DNA from: Thermoleophilaceae bacterium
GTDB taxonomy: Bacteria > Actinomycetota > Thermoleophilia > Solirubrobacterales > Thermoleophilaceae
Assembly (NCBI GenBank): GCA_030448005.1
Contig: JAUJNT010000002.1
Coordinates: 579,456 to 628,824, forward strand
Length of the DNA: 49,369 bases
Direction: 5' to 3'
The notes under the pieces are model-generated. The model was not told where the DNA came from, made no database searches, and was given only the letters and a program-made list of their open reading frames with translations. A program made the position numbers and the translations under genes. The first letter of the stretch is position 1. The number at the start of each line of letters is the position of its first letter. Positions 8,305-17,820 of this stretch are shown in pieces.

Positions 8305-9264
8305 CTAACCCGTCTCCCCCCGAGCCCCTAACCCTCGGTCTCGCGCTTCCAGGGCCACTCCGTGGAGGATGTCGGCCTCGCTTGCCTCCATCGACTCAAG
8401 TCCGAAAGCGCGCATCGACTCCACGATGATGACCGCGCCCGCGACGATCGTGGGAGCGCGATCGGGGTGAAGCCCGGGCACCTCGCGGCGCTCAGGCAAC
8501 GAGACCGCGGCCAGGCGCTCGAGCATGGCCTCACACCTCGCCAGCCTCAGTCGGTAGCCGTGGGTCCGGGATGGCACGTAGGAGTCGAGCCCCTGGTCGA
8601 TCGCGGCGAGCGTAGTGGCGGTGCCCGCCACGGCGATGCCCTCGTTGACGGCGGCACGGACCTCCGCCGGGTTGTCGGCGGCCACGATCTCGCCGGCCGC
8701 GCGGGCCAGCGCCTCGACCTCTTCGGGCGTGGGCGGATCGCTCGAGATGTGGCGCTCTGTCTGCCTGACCGAACCGAGGCGCGTGGACACGTGGAACTCC
8801 GGCGCCTCACCCGGCCGGCCCACCACGTACTCCGTGCTTCCCCCGCCGATGTCCACGATGAGCGTGGGCTCGGCGCCGTCCCTGGCGGCCGTAGCCCCGA
8901 GGAAGGTGAGGCGCGCTTCCTCCTCGCCGCTGATCGCCCGGATGTCGAAACCGGAGCGCTCGCGCAGCTCTCGCTCGAACTCCCGGCCGTTGTCGGCGTC
9001 ACGGACGGCACTGGTGGCCACCCCGACCATGCGTTCGGCGCCGTGCTCCTCGGCGATGTCGCGATAGCGAGCCAGCGTGGCGAAGACTCGCTCCATCGCC
9101 TCCTCGGCAAGCCTGCCCGTGGCATCGACCCGATCGCCCAGCCGCGTCACCTGCGTTTGGCGGGTGACCTCTTCCAGCGCACCACTCGGGCCGGCGTCGG
9201 CCACCAACAGGCGTGTCGAGTTGGTGCCGAGGTCGGCCACCGCGATCCGTTGCCCCTGTCCCAT
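8305..9264 (-). CDS. ppx: Exopolyphosphatase / guanosine pentaphosphatase (Ppx/GppA family)
   Basis: A 319-residue member of the ASKHA-fold Ppx/GppA family, which removes terminal phosphate from polyphosphate and/or hydrolyses pppGpp. Phosphate-binding motifs are present: VADLGTNSTRLLVAD at the N-terminus and VDIGGGSTEYVVG near residue 140, with SGEEEARLTFLG between them. The short single-domain form is usual in actinobacteria. I start at ATG 9264; a longer frame extends upstream but is antisense to the peroxiredoxin gene. A TAGCGT box 8 nt before the ATG and no SD suggest a leaderless transcript divergent from the peroxiredoxin-like gene. Confidence 0.9.
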   Translation of the reverse strand: MGQGQRIAVADLGTNSTRLLVADAGPSGALEEVTRQTQVTRLGDRVDATGRLAEEAMERVFATLARYRDIAEEHGAERMVGVATSAVRDADNGREFERELRERSGFDIRAISGEEEARLTFLGATAARDGAEPTLIVDIGGGSTEYVVGRPGEAPEFHVSTRLGSVRQTERHISSDPPTPEEVEALARAAGEIVAADNPAEVRAAVNEGIAVAGTATTLAAIDQGLDSYVPSRTHGYRLRLARCEAMLERLAAVSLPERREVPGLHPDRAPTIVAGAVIIVESMRAFGLESMEASEADILHGVALEARDRGLGARGETG

Positions 9265-9288
9265 GCGGGCCAACGCTACCCTCGTAGC
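9265..9288. promoter_or_regulatory. Overlapping divergent leaderless promoters
   Basis: Only 24 bp separate the two start codons. Plus strand: TACCCT (9277-9282) then 6 nt to GTG 9289. Minus strand: TAGCGT (9278-9273) then 8 nt to ATG 9264. The two -10 boxes share the TA step at 9277-9278, so polymerase probably cannot occupy both at once. Confidence 0.6.
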
Positions 9289-9826
<538 letters not shown>

Positions 9827-9828
9827 TA

Positions 9829-9858
9829 ACGAAGGGCCCGCTCAGGCGGGCCCTTCGT
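9829..9858 (+). terminator. Perfect 13-bp stem-loop after the tRNA half
   Basis: ACGAAGGGCCCGC and GCGGGCCCTTCGT pair perfectly around TCAG. It lies 2 nt after the tRNA acceptor end and is presumably the original tRNA terminator. Confidence 0.85.
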
Positions 9859-10028
9859 CGTTGTGGCGCTCGCTGCAGGGCCAGCGGGGCTGGAACCCCT
9901 ACTGGAAGCAGACCTGGCCGTGTCACGTTTGTAGCGACGCTCAGATAGTCCAGCGATATCAGCTCGTGGCGTAGTGCGACATCCGTGCGCGCTCCGCACG
10001 ATCTCGGACTCTCGATGCGTGGTTTGCG

Positions 10029-11462
10029 TTGGACGCGGTCGCGCGGGTCTGCTTCGCTTGGAGGGTGCGGAGGCCGGCATGGCACCTCGGAGCGCTCGTG
10101 GCGGCGGTGGCCGTGGTCGGCGCGCTGGGCGCACACTCACCCCGTGCGCAGGCGCATGATCTGCCCGCGGCGTTCACGCCGCTCACTGCCGGGCCAAGTA
10201 GCGCGCCGGGTCTTGCGTTGAGGCTGTCGACCGCCACCGGCCCGCCGGGCCGGCGGGTGAGGCTGCGGGCACGGCGCCTGGGCTCGCGGGTTAGGGCGCG
10301 GATCACGTTCGGCGGCCGGCGGCTGCGAGTGGTGCGTACCCGCCGTGACGGTAGTCTGCGGTCTTGGTTTCGTGTGCCGGCGCGCGAGCCCGGCGTCTAC
10401 ACGGTTGCGGTGAGGGCGGGGCGCCGGGTGGCGAGAGTGCGCTTTCGGATCTCGCCCGCGCCCGCTCGCCCGGCGCCCCCGGCCTTCCCGCCTGCGCCCG
10501 CTGGGGAGGCGCCTCCGGCGCCAGCGGCCCCTCCGCTGTCGAGCGCCCCACCGCCGCCGACGAGGCTGGTCGCCGCCGGCGACATCGCCTGCCGGCCCAC
10601 CGATGTGTTCAACGAGCCGCTGAAATGTCGGCACGGGCCGGTCTCCGACCGGGTGCTTGCGCTCGACCCCGATGCCGTAGCGACCTTGGGCGACGGCCAG
10701 TATGAGATCGCGACGTTGTCCGACTACCTCGCGTCGTATGACCCGACCTGGGGCCGCTTCAAGTCGATCACCCGCCCCGCGACGGGCAATCACGAGTACC
10801 TCGCCTCGCCGAACCGCACGGAGGCAGCCGGCCACTTCCAGTACTTCGGCGCGCTCGCGGGCGACCCCGCCAAGGGGTACTACAGCTACAGCGTCGGAAG
10901 TTGGCTCGCGATCGTCATCAACACCGGTGCGCTCGAGTACACCCGGCGCAGCGACAACGCCCTCGAGGACGACTGCTACCCGGTCTCGTGCAAGCTCGGC
11001 AGCGAGCAGGAGGTCTGGTTGCGGGCGCTGCTCGCTTCCCAGCCGCCCGACCGGTGCGTGCTCGCCTACTGGCACCACCCGCGCTACGCATCTGCCTTCC
11101 CGGGCTCGCATCCCGAGTTGCGCGCCGTCTACGACGCCCTGCACGACGGCGGCGCTGAGCTCGTGCTGGCCGGCCATTCGCACGCCTACGAGCGCTTCGC
11201 TCCGATCGACGCCGAGGGCGGCGTGGATCCGGAGTTCGGCGTGCGCGAGTTCGTGGTGGGCACGGGTGGCAAGGACCGCCGCTTCGCTGACCCGGTGTCC
11301 CCGTTCGCGACCGGGAGCGAGTTCAGACTGCCGAACGCGGCGGGCTTCGGGGTGCTCGAGCTGGAGCTTGCCCCAGCCGGCTACGAGGCCCGCTTTGTCG
11401 GAGAGAACGGCACGGTGCTGGACCAGGCAAACGGCAGCTGCCACGGGCGCCCGCCGGCGTAG
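10029..11462 (+). CDS. Secreted calcineurin-like metallophosphoesterase
   Basis: Up to 477 residues with an export signal (ALVAAVAVVGALG, then SPRAQA), a basic beta-rich region (residues about 60-140), a Pro/Ala-rich linker and a C-terminal phosphoesterase domain. Metal-ligand motifs appear in order: VAAGDIAC, LGDGQYE, GNHEY, YWHHPRY and GHSHAYER, the purple-acid-phosphatase/alkaline-phosphatase-like arrangement. The TTG at 10029 is the most upstream start; GTG at 10065 would give a tidier signal peptide (MRRPAWHLGALVAA) and is an equally good choice, as neither has a clear SD. Likely acts outside the membrane on phosphate esters. It ends 34 bp before the convergent GH43-like gene. Confidence 0.85.
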   Translation: MDAVARVCFAWRVRRPAWHLGALVAAVAVVGALGAHSPRAQAHDLPAAFTPLTAGPSSAPGLALRLSTATGPPGRRVRLRARRLGSRVRARITFGGRRLRVVRTRRDGSLRSWFRVPAREPGVYTVAVRAGRRVARVRFRISPAPARPAPPAFPPAPAGEAPPAPAAPPLSSAPPPPTRLVAAGDIACRPTDVFNEPLKCRHGPVSDRVLALDPDAVATLGDGQYEIATLSDYLASYDPTWGRFKSITRPATGNHEYLASPNRTEAAGHFQYFGALAGDPAKGYYSYSVGSWLAIVINTGALEYTRRSDNALEDDCYPVSCKLGSEQEVWLRALLASQPPDRCVLAYWHHPRYASAFPGSHPELRAVYDALHDGGAELVLAGHSHAYERFAPIDAEGGVDPEFGVREFVVGTGGKDRRFADPVSPFATGSEFRLPNAAGFGVLELELAPAGYEARFVGENGTVLDQANGSCHGRPPA

Positions 11463-11496
11463 GCCGCCGTTCGCCGGAGGTTCCGTCTTTGACGTG

Positions 11497-13206
11497 CTAC
11501 TTGCGCAGTTCGATCGACGTACGTTGCGTCGCGGTTCGACCGAAGATGTCGCGGAATCTGATTACCAGAGCGACCTTCGCGAGTCGGTCGCCGAGAAGCA
11601 AGCGCTTACCGCGGCGGGTCAGCTTCACTCTCAAGGCGTAGCGGCCGGCCCGAGAGACCGAGCGCGAGCCCTTCGCGAGGACTACCCTCAGTGCCCCTCC
11701 GGGCCTGCGCCGTGCACCGGTCAGAGTCGCGGAGAACGTGCCTGCTAGCAGTGCGTCGAGTGCTCGCGCCATGAAGCCTCGCCGCCGAACCAGGTTCCCG
11801 ATCCCTAGTCGGCGTAGATGCCGAGCGATCACCGTGAGGTCGGCTGCCAGCGCGGCGTTGATCTGATCGGGCGTCGGGCGTGTAGTGAGTGGCGTCGGAG
11901 CGAGCTGCGGCGGGGGAGCAGCCGGGGTGTCAACCGCCTGGGTGCTGCTCGGCTGCGGCCCGGTGGTTGGCCCCGCGACCGTGACAGACCCATCGCTCTG
12001 CCAGAGGAGCGGATCGATCCGAAGCGTGCGCGGAGCCGTATAGCTGCCGGCGCGCCCGTGGTAGACCATCCAGTCGCCGCCCCCCGGACCCTTGGTCACC
12101 GAGCCCCCACCGGGGCTCAGGACATCCGCGGTCTGGCGCAGGATCGGATTGGTGGGCGCCCTGGCAAACGGGCCGGTGGGAGAGGACGCCGTCGCATAGC
12201 CCATGCCGTAGGCGCCGCGGTAGTCGCCGCCAGAGTAGAACAGGTAGTAGGTCGAGCCCCGCTTCTCGGTCCAGGGATTCTCGACCTTTGGCGGCTGTCC
12301 GGATTCGTGCTCCCAGGTGCCGGCAGTGCCGGCGAGCAAGGGCGTTCGCGGCGCCACCGACCGCATGAGGTCTCCCGTGAGGGGAACGACGGAAATGGTG
12401 GGTGCCAGCGGGCAGTCCGCTGTCGTCGGCGTGTCGCAGCGGCGATTCGCGGTCAGGTAGAGATAGCTGTCGCCGTTTGAATCGACGAACGGTGCCGGGT
12501 CGATGTTGCTGTAGCCGGCATCGTCGCCGCAGCCCGCGGGCCGGCCGCTTCCGTCGACCGTCCCACCGGCCGCCTGGATCGGCCCTAGATCGTTGAACGG
12601 GCCGGCCGGCGTTGGCGACCATGCCACCGCCACGCAGTGGGTCGCCGGACTGTGCAGGCCGCTGAGACCGGTGTAGTAGAGGAGATAGCAGCCGGGCGAC
12701 TGAGTCCCAGGACAGGCGCTCGGCGAGCGGAGAACGCTCGGTGCCCAGGGGTGGGAGTCGCCAGTCGGCACGACCCAGGAGGGACGGGTGGGGAGCGCTT
12801 CGCCGAGCGACTCCCAGTGGACGAGGTCCGTCGAGTGGAGCACCGGGAAGCCGCTACCCGTGGCGTAGGCGTAGTAGTCGCTCGCACCGCTCTGGAGCAC
12901 GCCCGGATCGGGGAAGGAGAAGTCGTAGACGGGGTTCTGGTAGGTGACGGGCGGCGGCTGCCCGAGAGAGCGGGCGCTCGAGAAACGGACGCGATCGCAC
13001 GCGGCCGCGTGGCTCCTGCGCTCTGTGGCCGAGCCCTGCCGGGTCGCGTAGTCGCAGGAGCGCTGCTCCTCCCTATCGGAGATACGCGTCACGCCACCGA
13101 CCCCGGCGGCCGACACCGACGCCGGCAGCGCCGGCAGGCCGAGACAGACGCTCGCGCACAGGGCAAACGTCGCTCGGGGCATCAGGCGCGCTCGCTGCCG
13201 ATCCAT
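11497..13206 (-). CDS. Secreted GH43-like five-bladed beta-propeller glycosidase
   Basis: About 569 residues. After a signal peptide (TFALCASVCLGLPALPASVSA) the domain opens with TYQNPVYDFSFPDPGVL, the GH43-type start with the candidate catalytic base Asp. NIDPAPFVD and VENPWTEKRGSTYYLFYSGG supply the second Asp and candidate acid Glu. Family members are arabinanases, xylosidases and galactosidases; the substrate is not readable here. A Pro/Thr linker (residues about 425-455) leads to a C-terminal basic beta-sandwich-like region typical of surface proteins in this lineage. I chose ATG 13206; 13182 is also possible, while the longer frame to 13275 runs into a LamG fragment. Confidence 0.8.
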   Translation of the reverse strand: MDRQRARLMPRATFALCASVCLGLPALPASVSAAGVGGVTRISDREEQRSCDYATRQGSATERRSHAAACDRVRFSSARSLGQPPPVTYQNPVYDFSFPDPGVLQSGASDYYAYATGSGFPVLHSTDLVHWESLGEALPTRPSWVVPTGDSHPWAPSVLRSPSACPGTQSPGCYLLYYTGLSGLHSPATHCVAVAWSPTPAGPFNDLGPIQAAGGTVDGSGRPAGCGDDAGYSNIDPAPFVDSNGDSYLYLTANRRCDTPTTADCPLAPTISVVPLTGDLMRSVAPRTPLLAGTAGTWEHESGQPPKVENPWTEKRGSTYYLFYSGGDYRGAYGMGYATASSPTGPFARAPTNPILRQTADVLSPGGGSVTKGPGGGDWMVYHGRAGSYTAPRTLRIDPLLWQSDGSVTVAGPTTGPQPSSTQAVDTPAAPPPQLAPTPLTTRPTPDQINAALAADLTVIARHLRRLGIGNLVRRRGFMARALDALLAGTFSATLTGARRRPGGALRVVLAKGSRSVSRAGRYALRVKLTRRGKRLLLGDRLAKVALVIRFRDIFGRTATQRTSIELRK

Positions 13207-13239
13207 CGCGGCAGCAGTGGATCGAAGCACCGCCGCCAT

Positions 13240-13432
13240 CGCGGGTCGTAGGTCCTGTTGCGCATCAGATGCCATGGAGTGCCCGCCGCGCTGTTCGCCG
13301 CGCCGGTGCCCGAGTGGACGAGCGCGCCGTCGATGTAGAAGGCCACGTCGCCGCCGTTCTTGTCAGCACCACGTGATGCCAGCCGCCGATCATCAGGGTT
13401 TGGCGCAGCGGGAGCCGGAGCCATACTAGTAC
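13240..13432 (-). pseudogene. LamG/concanavalin-like domain fragment, frameshifted
   Basis: Two minus-strand frames together give LRQTLMIGGWHHVVL and then DKNGGDVAFYIDGALVHSG, ending near TPWHLMRN. This is the WHHV...FYIDG core of a LamG-type lectin domain. The frame changes at about 13367, and no start or remaining domain is visible. It lies just upstream of the GH43-like gene and could be the relict of a LamG domain once in the same or a neighbouring secreted protein. Confidence 0.65.
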
Positions 13433-13663
13433 GCTCTGTTTGCGGCTTCGACGATCTCGAGCACTTCGGGTAAGCGGGCAAGAGACCATACCGTTCAACC
13501 GTTAGGGCCACGTGAGCACTCCGGCTCGGCTTCGTGGGCTGCGGCCCGCTCGACACGCTTTGCGAGGGCCACAATCGTGGGCCCGTCCTGAATGCGTCAC
13601 GCAAGTCGGTTTGCGCAGCCCTTAGCCGGAGACCGTGGTGGTAATCGAGAGGAAGAGGAAACG
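13433..13663. other. Intergenic region, 231 bp
   Basis: No gene seen. It separates the LamG fragment from the plus-strand membrane protein and ends in a good SD (AGGAAGAGG) for the latter. Confidence 0.5.
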
Positions 13664-14230
13664 ATGGTCAACGACACCCTTGCCCAAACCACCCGCGCAG
13701 CTCACGACTGGGGCCTTGCCAGCTATCTCGGCGGGACCATGTACGGCAAGTTTGCGCTCAACCCCGCCGTGCGAACGATCCCGAGCAAAGCTGATCGCGG
13801 CAAGGTGGCGAACACCGCCTGGAACTCCTACAACCTGATCAACGCGATCTCATTGGCGGCTGTCGGACTCGGCTGGGGAGCTGCCCGCGCGACCGAGGCG
13901 CGTCCCGACCGCCTCTCTGAGCGCGAGCGGTCGCTGGCCCGGATCAAGGACGGCTTTGTGGCCTCGACCATCCTGCTTGGCGCGGTGAGCGGCATCCTGG
14001 GCGGGCGACTGGCTCGTCAGGCTCCCGATGGCGCGGTCCCCGTGGAGAGTGGCGTGAAGCCAGCCGAGGAGACCCCCCGTAGTGCTGCCCGGATCCAGCG
14101 AAGCCTCGGGGTGCTCGGTAACGCCAGCATCCTGTCCGGTGTCGGACTTGTTGTGACCAACGCCGTGCTCGCCCAAACCAACCACAGCCGGCCGACCAAG
14201 AGGCGAGCGCTGCTGCGCCGGAACCGCTGA
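13664..14230 (+). CDS. Conserved hypothetical membrane protein
   Basis: A 188-residue protein from ATG 13664, preceded by AGGAAGAGG at good distance; a longer frame from 13592 lacks this. It opens MVNDTLAQTTRAAHDWGLA, a pattern I associate with a common actinobacterial family of unknown function. Hydrophobic stretches lie near residues 60-75 (LINAISLAAVGLGWGAA), 105-120 (STILLGAVSGILGG) and 160-175 (ASILSGVGLVVTNAVL), and the C-terminus is strongly basic (RPTKRRALLRRNR). Function unknown; probably an integral membrane protein with a cytoplasmic basic tail. Confidence 0.75.
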   Translation: MVNDTLAQTTRAAHDWGLASYLGGTMYGKFALNPAVRTIPSKADRGKVANTAWNSYNLINAISLAAVGLGWGAARATEARPDRLSERERSLARIKDGFVASTILLGAVSGILGGRLARQAPDGAVPVESGVKPAEETPRSAARIQRSLGVLGNASILSGVGLVVTNAVLAQTNHSRPTKRRALLRRNR

Positions 14231-14477
14231 CATTCTCAGCTCGTAACGCACGGCCGGCCAAGACTCGGGCACGCGCGGGCGACACGGGGAATCGGCGTTG
14301 TGTACCTGCCGCCTCCTCGGGCACAGGGCGCTGGTGAGTGATGGGCAGGAACCGGGTCGGGAGGGCCGCCGACATCCCCAGAGAAGGGCGCTTGACGCTC
14401 GAGGCCGCCAACAGCGCGACGGCACGATCGTGCCCGTCGAGCTGAGCGGCGGGGATCGCTGAGGTAGGGGAGCGGGG

Positions 14478-15746
14478 GTGGGTATTGGGCTCGACGCAGC
14501 GCTGATCATCGTCGGGGCGTCGCTTCTGGTGCTCGGTCTGCTCTCGCGAGTGATCAAGCGCCTGTTTCTGTCGAGCGTGCTGCTCGCGCTTCTGATCGGG
14601 GTTGCCGTGGGCCCGGAGGGGCTCGCGATCATCGACCCCGCCGGTACGCGCGAGGAGCGCCGGGCGATGGAGCAGCTCGCGCGGCTCACGCTGGCGATCG
14701 CGCTGATGGGCGCGGGGCTTCAGATCACCAGAGCCGACCTGCGTGAGACCGCGCGTTCTTGCGTTTCCCTTCTGACCGTCGGGATGGTGGGGATGTGGCT
14801 CGTGACCGGCCTCGGGGCCTGGCTTCTGTTGGACCTGCCGTTCTGGGCTGGCTTCCTGCTCGGCGCGGTCCTGACGCCCACAGATCCCGTTGTCGCGTCG
14901 ACCCTCGTCACCGGGCCGCTTGCCGAGGCGAACCTCCCGCGCGGCCTACGTCGCACGCTTCAGATCGAATCGGGCGCAAACGACGGTCTCGCGCTTCCCT
15001 TCGTCTTGCTGGGCGCCTTGATGCTGACAATGCCAGATGGCGAAGCGGTGAGCGAGTGGGCGCTCGAAGTGGTGAAGCAGGTGGGGCTCGCTGTCGCGGC
15101 CGGTTTCCTCCTGGGGTACGCGGCCGGGAAGCTCGCCGAGCTCAGCTTGCGAGCGTCGGACCTGGAGCAGCCCAACCTGCTCGGAATCGGGCTGGCGCTG
15201 GCGCTACTGACGTTGGGCTTGGTCTACGAGCTGGGTGGGAGCGGGATCCTGGCGGTCTTCGTTGCCGCGCTGGCGTTCTCCGCTGTGCTGGAGGAGGAGG
15301 TGCGTGAACGAGTCGGGGAGACGCAGGACACGGTGACCAAGTTCTTCATCCTGCCTGCATTCGTCTTCTTCGGAGCGATTCTTCCCTGGAGCGGTTGGGT
15401 GGCGCTCGGGGTCCCGGGCCTGGCGTTCGTCGCCTGGGTCCTGTTGCTTCGCCGGCCGCCCGTCGTTGCGCTTTCTCTCGGCATGGGCAAGCGCGACCGA
15501 CGGTCAACCGCGTTCCTGGCCTGGTTCGGGCCGCTGGGTGTGGCGGCGATCTACTACGCGACGTTCATCGAGCGTTATCCGATCGCCGAGAGCGAGACGA
15601 TCTTCGCTGCCGCTTCGCTGGCGATCTTCGGCTCCATCGTCGTTCACTCGATCACCGCCACGCCGGGAGTGCGTCTCCTGGCCAGACGCTCGCCGCTGGC
15701 GACACTCACCGACCCGCTCCACCCAGAGTCAGAGACTGCTCCATGA
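14478..15746 (+). CDS. Na+(K+)/H+ antiporter, CPA1 (NhaP-like) family
   Basis: A 422-residue polytopic protein with about 12 hydrophobic segments. TPTDPVVASTLVTG and the IESGANDGLALPFVL stretch (ND motif) are the ion-binding hallmarks of CPA1 exchangers; ESGANDG supplies the essential Asp. It exchanges monovalent cations for protons across the cytoplasmic membrane. GTG 14478 follows AGGGGAG about 8 nt upstream. There is no large C-terminal regulatory domain. It converges on the sigma-factor gene with a 40-bp gap. Confidence 0.9.
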   Translation: MGIGLDAALIIVGASLLVLGLLSRVIKRLFLSSVLLALLIGVAVGPEGLAIIDPAGTREERRAMEQLARLTLAIALMGAGLQITRADLRETARSCVSLLTVGMVGMWLVTGLGAWLLLDLPFWAGFLLGAVLTPTDPVVASTLVTGPLAEANLPRGLRRTLQIESGANDGLALPFVLLGALMLTMPDGEAVSEWALEVVKQVGLAVAAGFLLGYAAGKLAELSLRASDLEQPNLLGIGLALALLTLGLVYELGGSGILAVFVAALAFSAVLEEEVRERVGETQDTVTKFFILPAFVFFGAILPWSGWVALGVPGLAFVAWVLLLRRPPVVALSLGMGKRDRRSTAFLAWFGPLGVAAIYYATFIERYPIAESETIFAAASLAIFGSIVVHSITATPGVRLLARRSPLATLTDPLHPESETAP

Positions 15747-15786
15747 GTGCCGGGCGGGCTGGTTAGCGAGGGGAAGCCGGAGCGGC

Positions 15787-16944
15787 TCAGACCTCGGCGA
15801 GCCGCCGCTCAAGGAAGCGACGCTCGGGCCCGGTCCGCGCCAGCTCGAGCGCGCGCCGGTAGGCAGTGCGTGCCTCATCGACGCGCCCGAGCCGGCGCAG
15901 CAGCTCAGCGCGGGTCGAGTGCAGGTACTGGTAGTCGTCGAGGGCCAGCCGGTCGACGATCTGGAGCGCCGCCTCGGGGCCCTGGGCCTCCGCCACCGCC
16001 ACGGCGCGGTTGAGCTCCGCGACCGGCGACCCGGTGAGCCGGACGAGCTCGCCGTAGAGTGCTGCGATCTGCGGCCAGTCGACCCGCTCGTCGACCTGGA
16101 GCGACGCGATCGCCGCCTGCAAGACGTGGGGGCCGCGCCCACGGAGAGCGAGCGCCCGGTCGAGCGCGGCGCGACCTTGCTCGATCTGGGTCGCGTCCCA
16201 GAGCGAGCGATCCTGGTCCTCAAGCAGCACGAGGTCCTCACCGGAGAACCTCGCCTGGCGCCGCGCGTCGTGCAGGAGCATCAACGCCAGCAGCCCGTGC
16301 ACCTCGGGCTCGTCGGGCATCAGCACCGCCAGGACGCGTCCGAGTCGGATGGCCTCAGCCGCCAGGTCGACGCGTCCGCCGTAGCCCTCGTTGAAGATCA
16401 GGTAGACCACCGCGAGCACCGCCGCCAGGCGCTCGGGCAGCAGGTGGTCGGGCGGAACGCTGAAGGGGATGCCGGCCGCCTTGATCTTGGCCTTGGCTCG
16501 TGACAACCGCCGCTTCATCGTCTCCGGAGAGACGAGGAAGGCGCGTGCGATCTCGTCGGTGGACAGGCCACCGAGCGTGCGGAGCGTGAGCGCCACCTGC
16601 GCCTCGGTGGCGAGCGCCGGATGGCAGCAGGTGAAGACGAGCTCGAGCCGCTCGTCGGGGATCGTGGTCTCGTCCAACTCCTGCTCCACCGCCTCGGGCA
16701 CGTCGAGCAAGCGGGTCTTGGCGGCAAGGGTGCGATCTCGGCGCAGGCGGTCGATCGCCCGGTTGCGCGCGGTCGTCACGAGCCAGCCGCCGGGATTGGC
16801 CGGCGGGCCGTCGCGCGCCCAGCGCTCCGCCGCGGTCGCGAACGCCTCCTGGGCGGCGTCCTCGGCGAGATCGAAGTCGCCGAGGAAGCCGACCAGGTAG
16901 GCGAGGACCCGGCCCCACTCCTCGTGGAAGACCTGCTCGATCAG
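15787..16944 (-). CDS. ECF sigma factor of the YCII-associated (DUF6596) type; start uncertain
   Basis: About 385 residues. The N-terminal region 2 is readable as [19 protein letters not shown] and [15 protein letters not shown], followed by the linker [18 protein letters not shown], region 4 ([20 protein letters not shown]) and a long helical C-terminal domain ([14 protein letters not shown] onward, TPR-like), the layout of sigma factors paired with YciI-type proteins. There is no ATG, GTG or TTG in frame upstream of 16779, and starting there would remove region 2. CTG at 16944, 2 nt after the YciI stop, is the best candidate; a lost base near 16955 is the alternative. Probably co-transcribed with the YciI gene. 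Confidence 0.8.
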   Translation of the reverse strand: MIEQVFHEEWGRVLAYLVGFLGDFDLAEDAAQEAFATAAERWARDGPPANPGGWLVTTARNRAIDRLRRDRTLAAKTRLLDVPEAVEQELDETTIPDERLELVFTCCHPALATEAQVALTLRTLGGLSTDEIARAFLVSPETMKRRLSRAKAKIKAAGIPFSVPPDHLLPERLAAVLAVVYLIFNEGYGGRVDLAAEAIRLGRVLAVLMPDEPEVHGLLALMLLHDARRQARFSGEDLVLLEDQDRSLWDATQIEQGRAALDRALALRGRGPHVLQAAIASLQVDERVDWPQIAALYGELVRLTGSPVAELNRAVAVAEAQGPEAALQIVDRLALDDYQYLHSTRAELLRRLGRVDEARTAYRRALELARTGPERRFLERRLAEV

Positions 16945-16946
16945 CG

Positions 16947-17285
16947 CTACCGCTCCACCACCGGGCGGACCTCCACCGACCCACCCAGGCGCGCCGCCGG
17001 GATCCGTGACGCCATCTCGATCGCCGCGTCGAGGTCATCGGCCTCGAGCAGGTAGTAGCCGCCGAAGAACTCCTTGGTGTCGGCAAACGGGCCGTCGGTC
17101 GTGAGCGTCTGTTCGTCCTGGACGCGGACGGTGGTCGCCGTCTCGACCGGCTGCAGCTGCTCGCCGCCGACGACGCCAGGCGCCTCCGCGATGGCGAAGT
17201 ACTCGCCGAAGACAGCTTCCCGCTCGTCGTCGCTCAGCGCCTCGTAGGTGCCGGGACGGTCGTAGATCAACAGTGCGTACTTCAT
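16947..17285 (-). CDS. YciI/YCII-domain protein
   Basis: A 112-residue protein from ATG 17285, with a strong AAGGAGG in front. It reads [20 protein letters not shown] and later [20 protein letters not shown], the DGPFAETKE signature of the family that accompanies ECF sigma factors. The His-Asp pair of YciI enzymes is not complete here (DRPG replaces the usual His-Asp region), so catalysis is uncertain. It precedes the sigma gene by 2 nt. In such pairs the YciI-like protein is thought to modulate or be controlled by the sigma factor; the exact role is not established. Confidence 0.85.
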   Translation of the reverse strand: MKYALLIYDRPGTYEALSDDEREAVFGEYFAIAEAPGVVGGEQLQPVETATTVRVQDEQTLTTDGPFADTKEFFGGYYLLEADDLDAAIEMASRIPAARLGGSVEVRPVVER

Positions 17286-17426
17286 GTAGTCCTCCTTCTG
17301 GAGCTTGCTTTCATTTCCATGACGAACGAGAACCGGGCTTCGGGACAGGCCTGCGCGACTCCCCGACGATTCTCGATCAGTGGGCGGCGGGACGCGGGCG
17401 ACGAGCCTTTCCGCGATGGTGTCTGC

Positions 17427-17680
17427 ATGGGTCCGGATGAGTCTCCGGCGCTGGGTGCCGACCCGGTACACGACGCACTCGCTGCTATCGAACGACACGA
17501 CCGGGAGCGGTTGAGGCCCTCCTGCATCCCTACATCCACTGGACGAGCAAGGATGGGGAAACGCTCCGCGGGCGCAAGAAGGCGATGGCCCGGCTGGTCG
17601 ACGCCCGGCCGTCGGCTCCTCCTTCCTCCTGTGAGCTCCGCGACGGGCAGATCTACCGCTGGACTGAGGGATCCGCTTGA
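17427..17680 (+). pseudogene. Small NTF2-like (SnoaL-type) protein, single-base frameshift
   Basis: The first frame, from ATG 17427, reads MGPDESPALGADPVHDALAA and on to IERHDRERL. From about 17513 another frame continues EALLHPYIHWTSKDGETL, then RGRKKAMARLVDARP and ends DGQIYRWTEGSA before TGA 17678-17680. A G missing from TTGAGG (TTGGAGG expected) would restore an 85-residue protein of the compact NTF2-like type. It could be a genuine pseudogene or a sequencing error; the otherwise clean second frame favours error or very recent loss. Confidence 0.65.
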
Positions 17681-17820
17681 GCATCGCGCCCTCGACCCGG
17701 TGCAGACTGCCTCGGCGGCTCAACGCGCCCCTTCCGATGAGTTCTGATGCGCCCGGCGGTCTCAAGGGTAGGTTGCAAACACGAGGCGCCGGGCGACACG
17801 GGCGCCGGATAGGAGACAGC

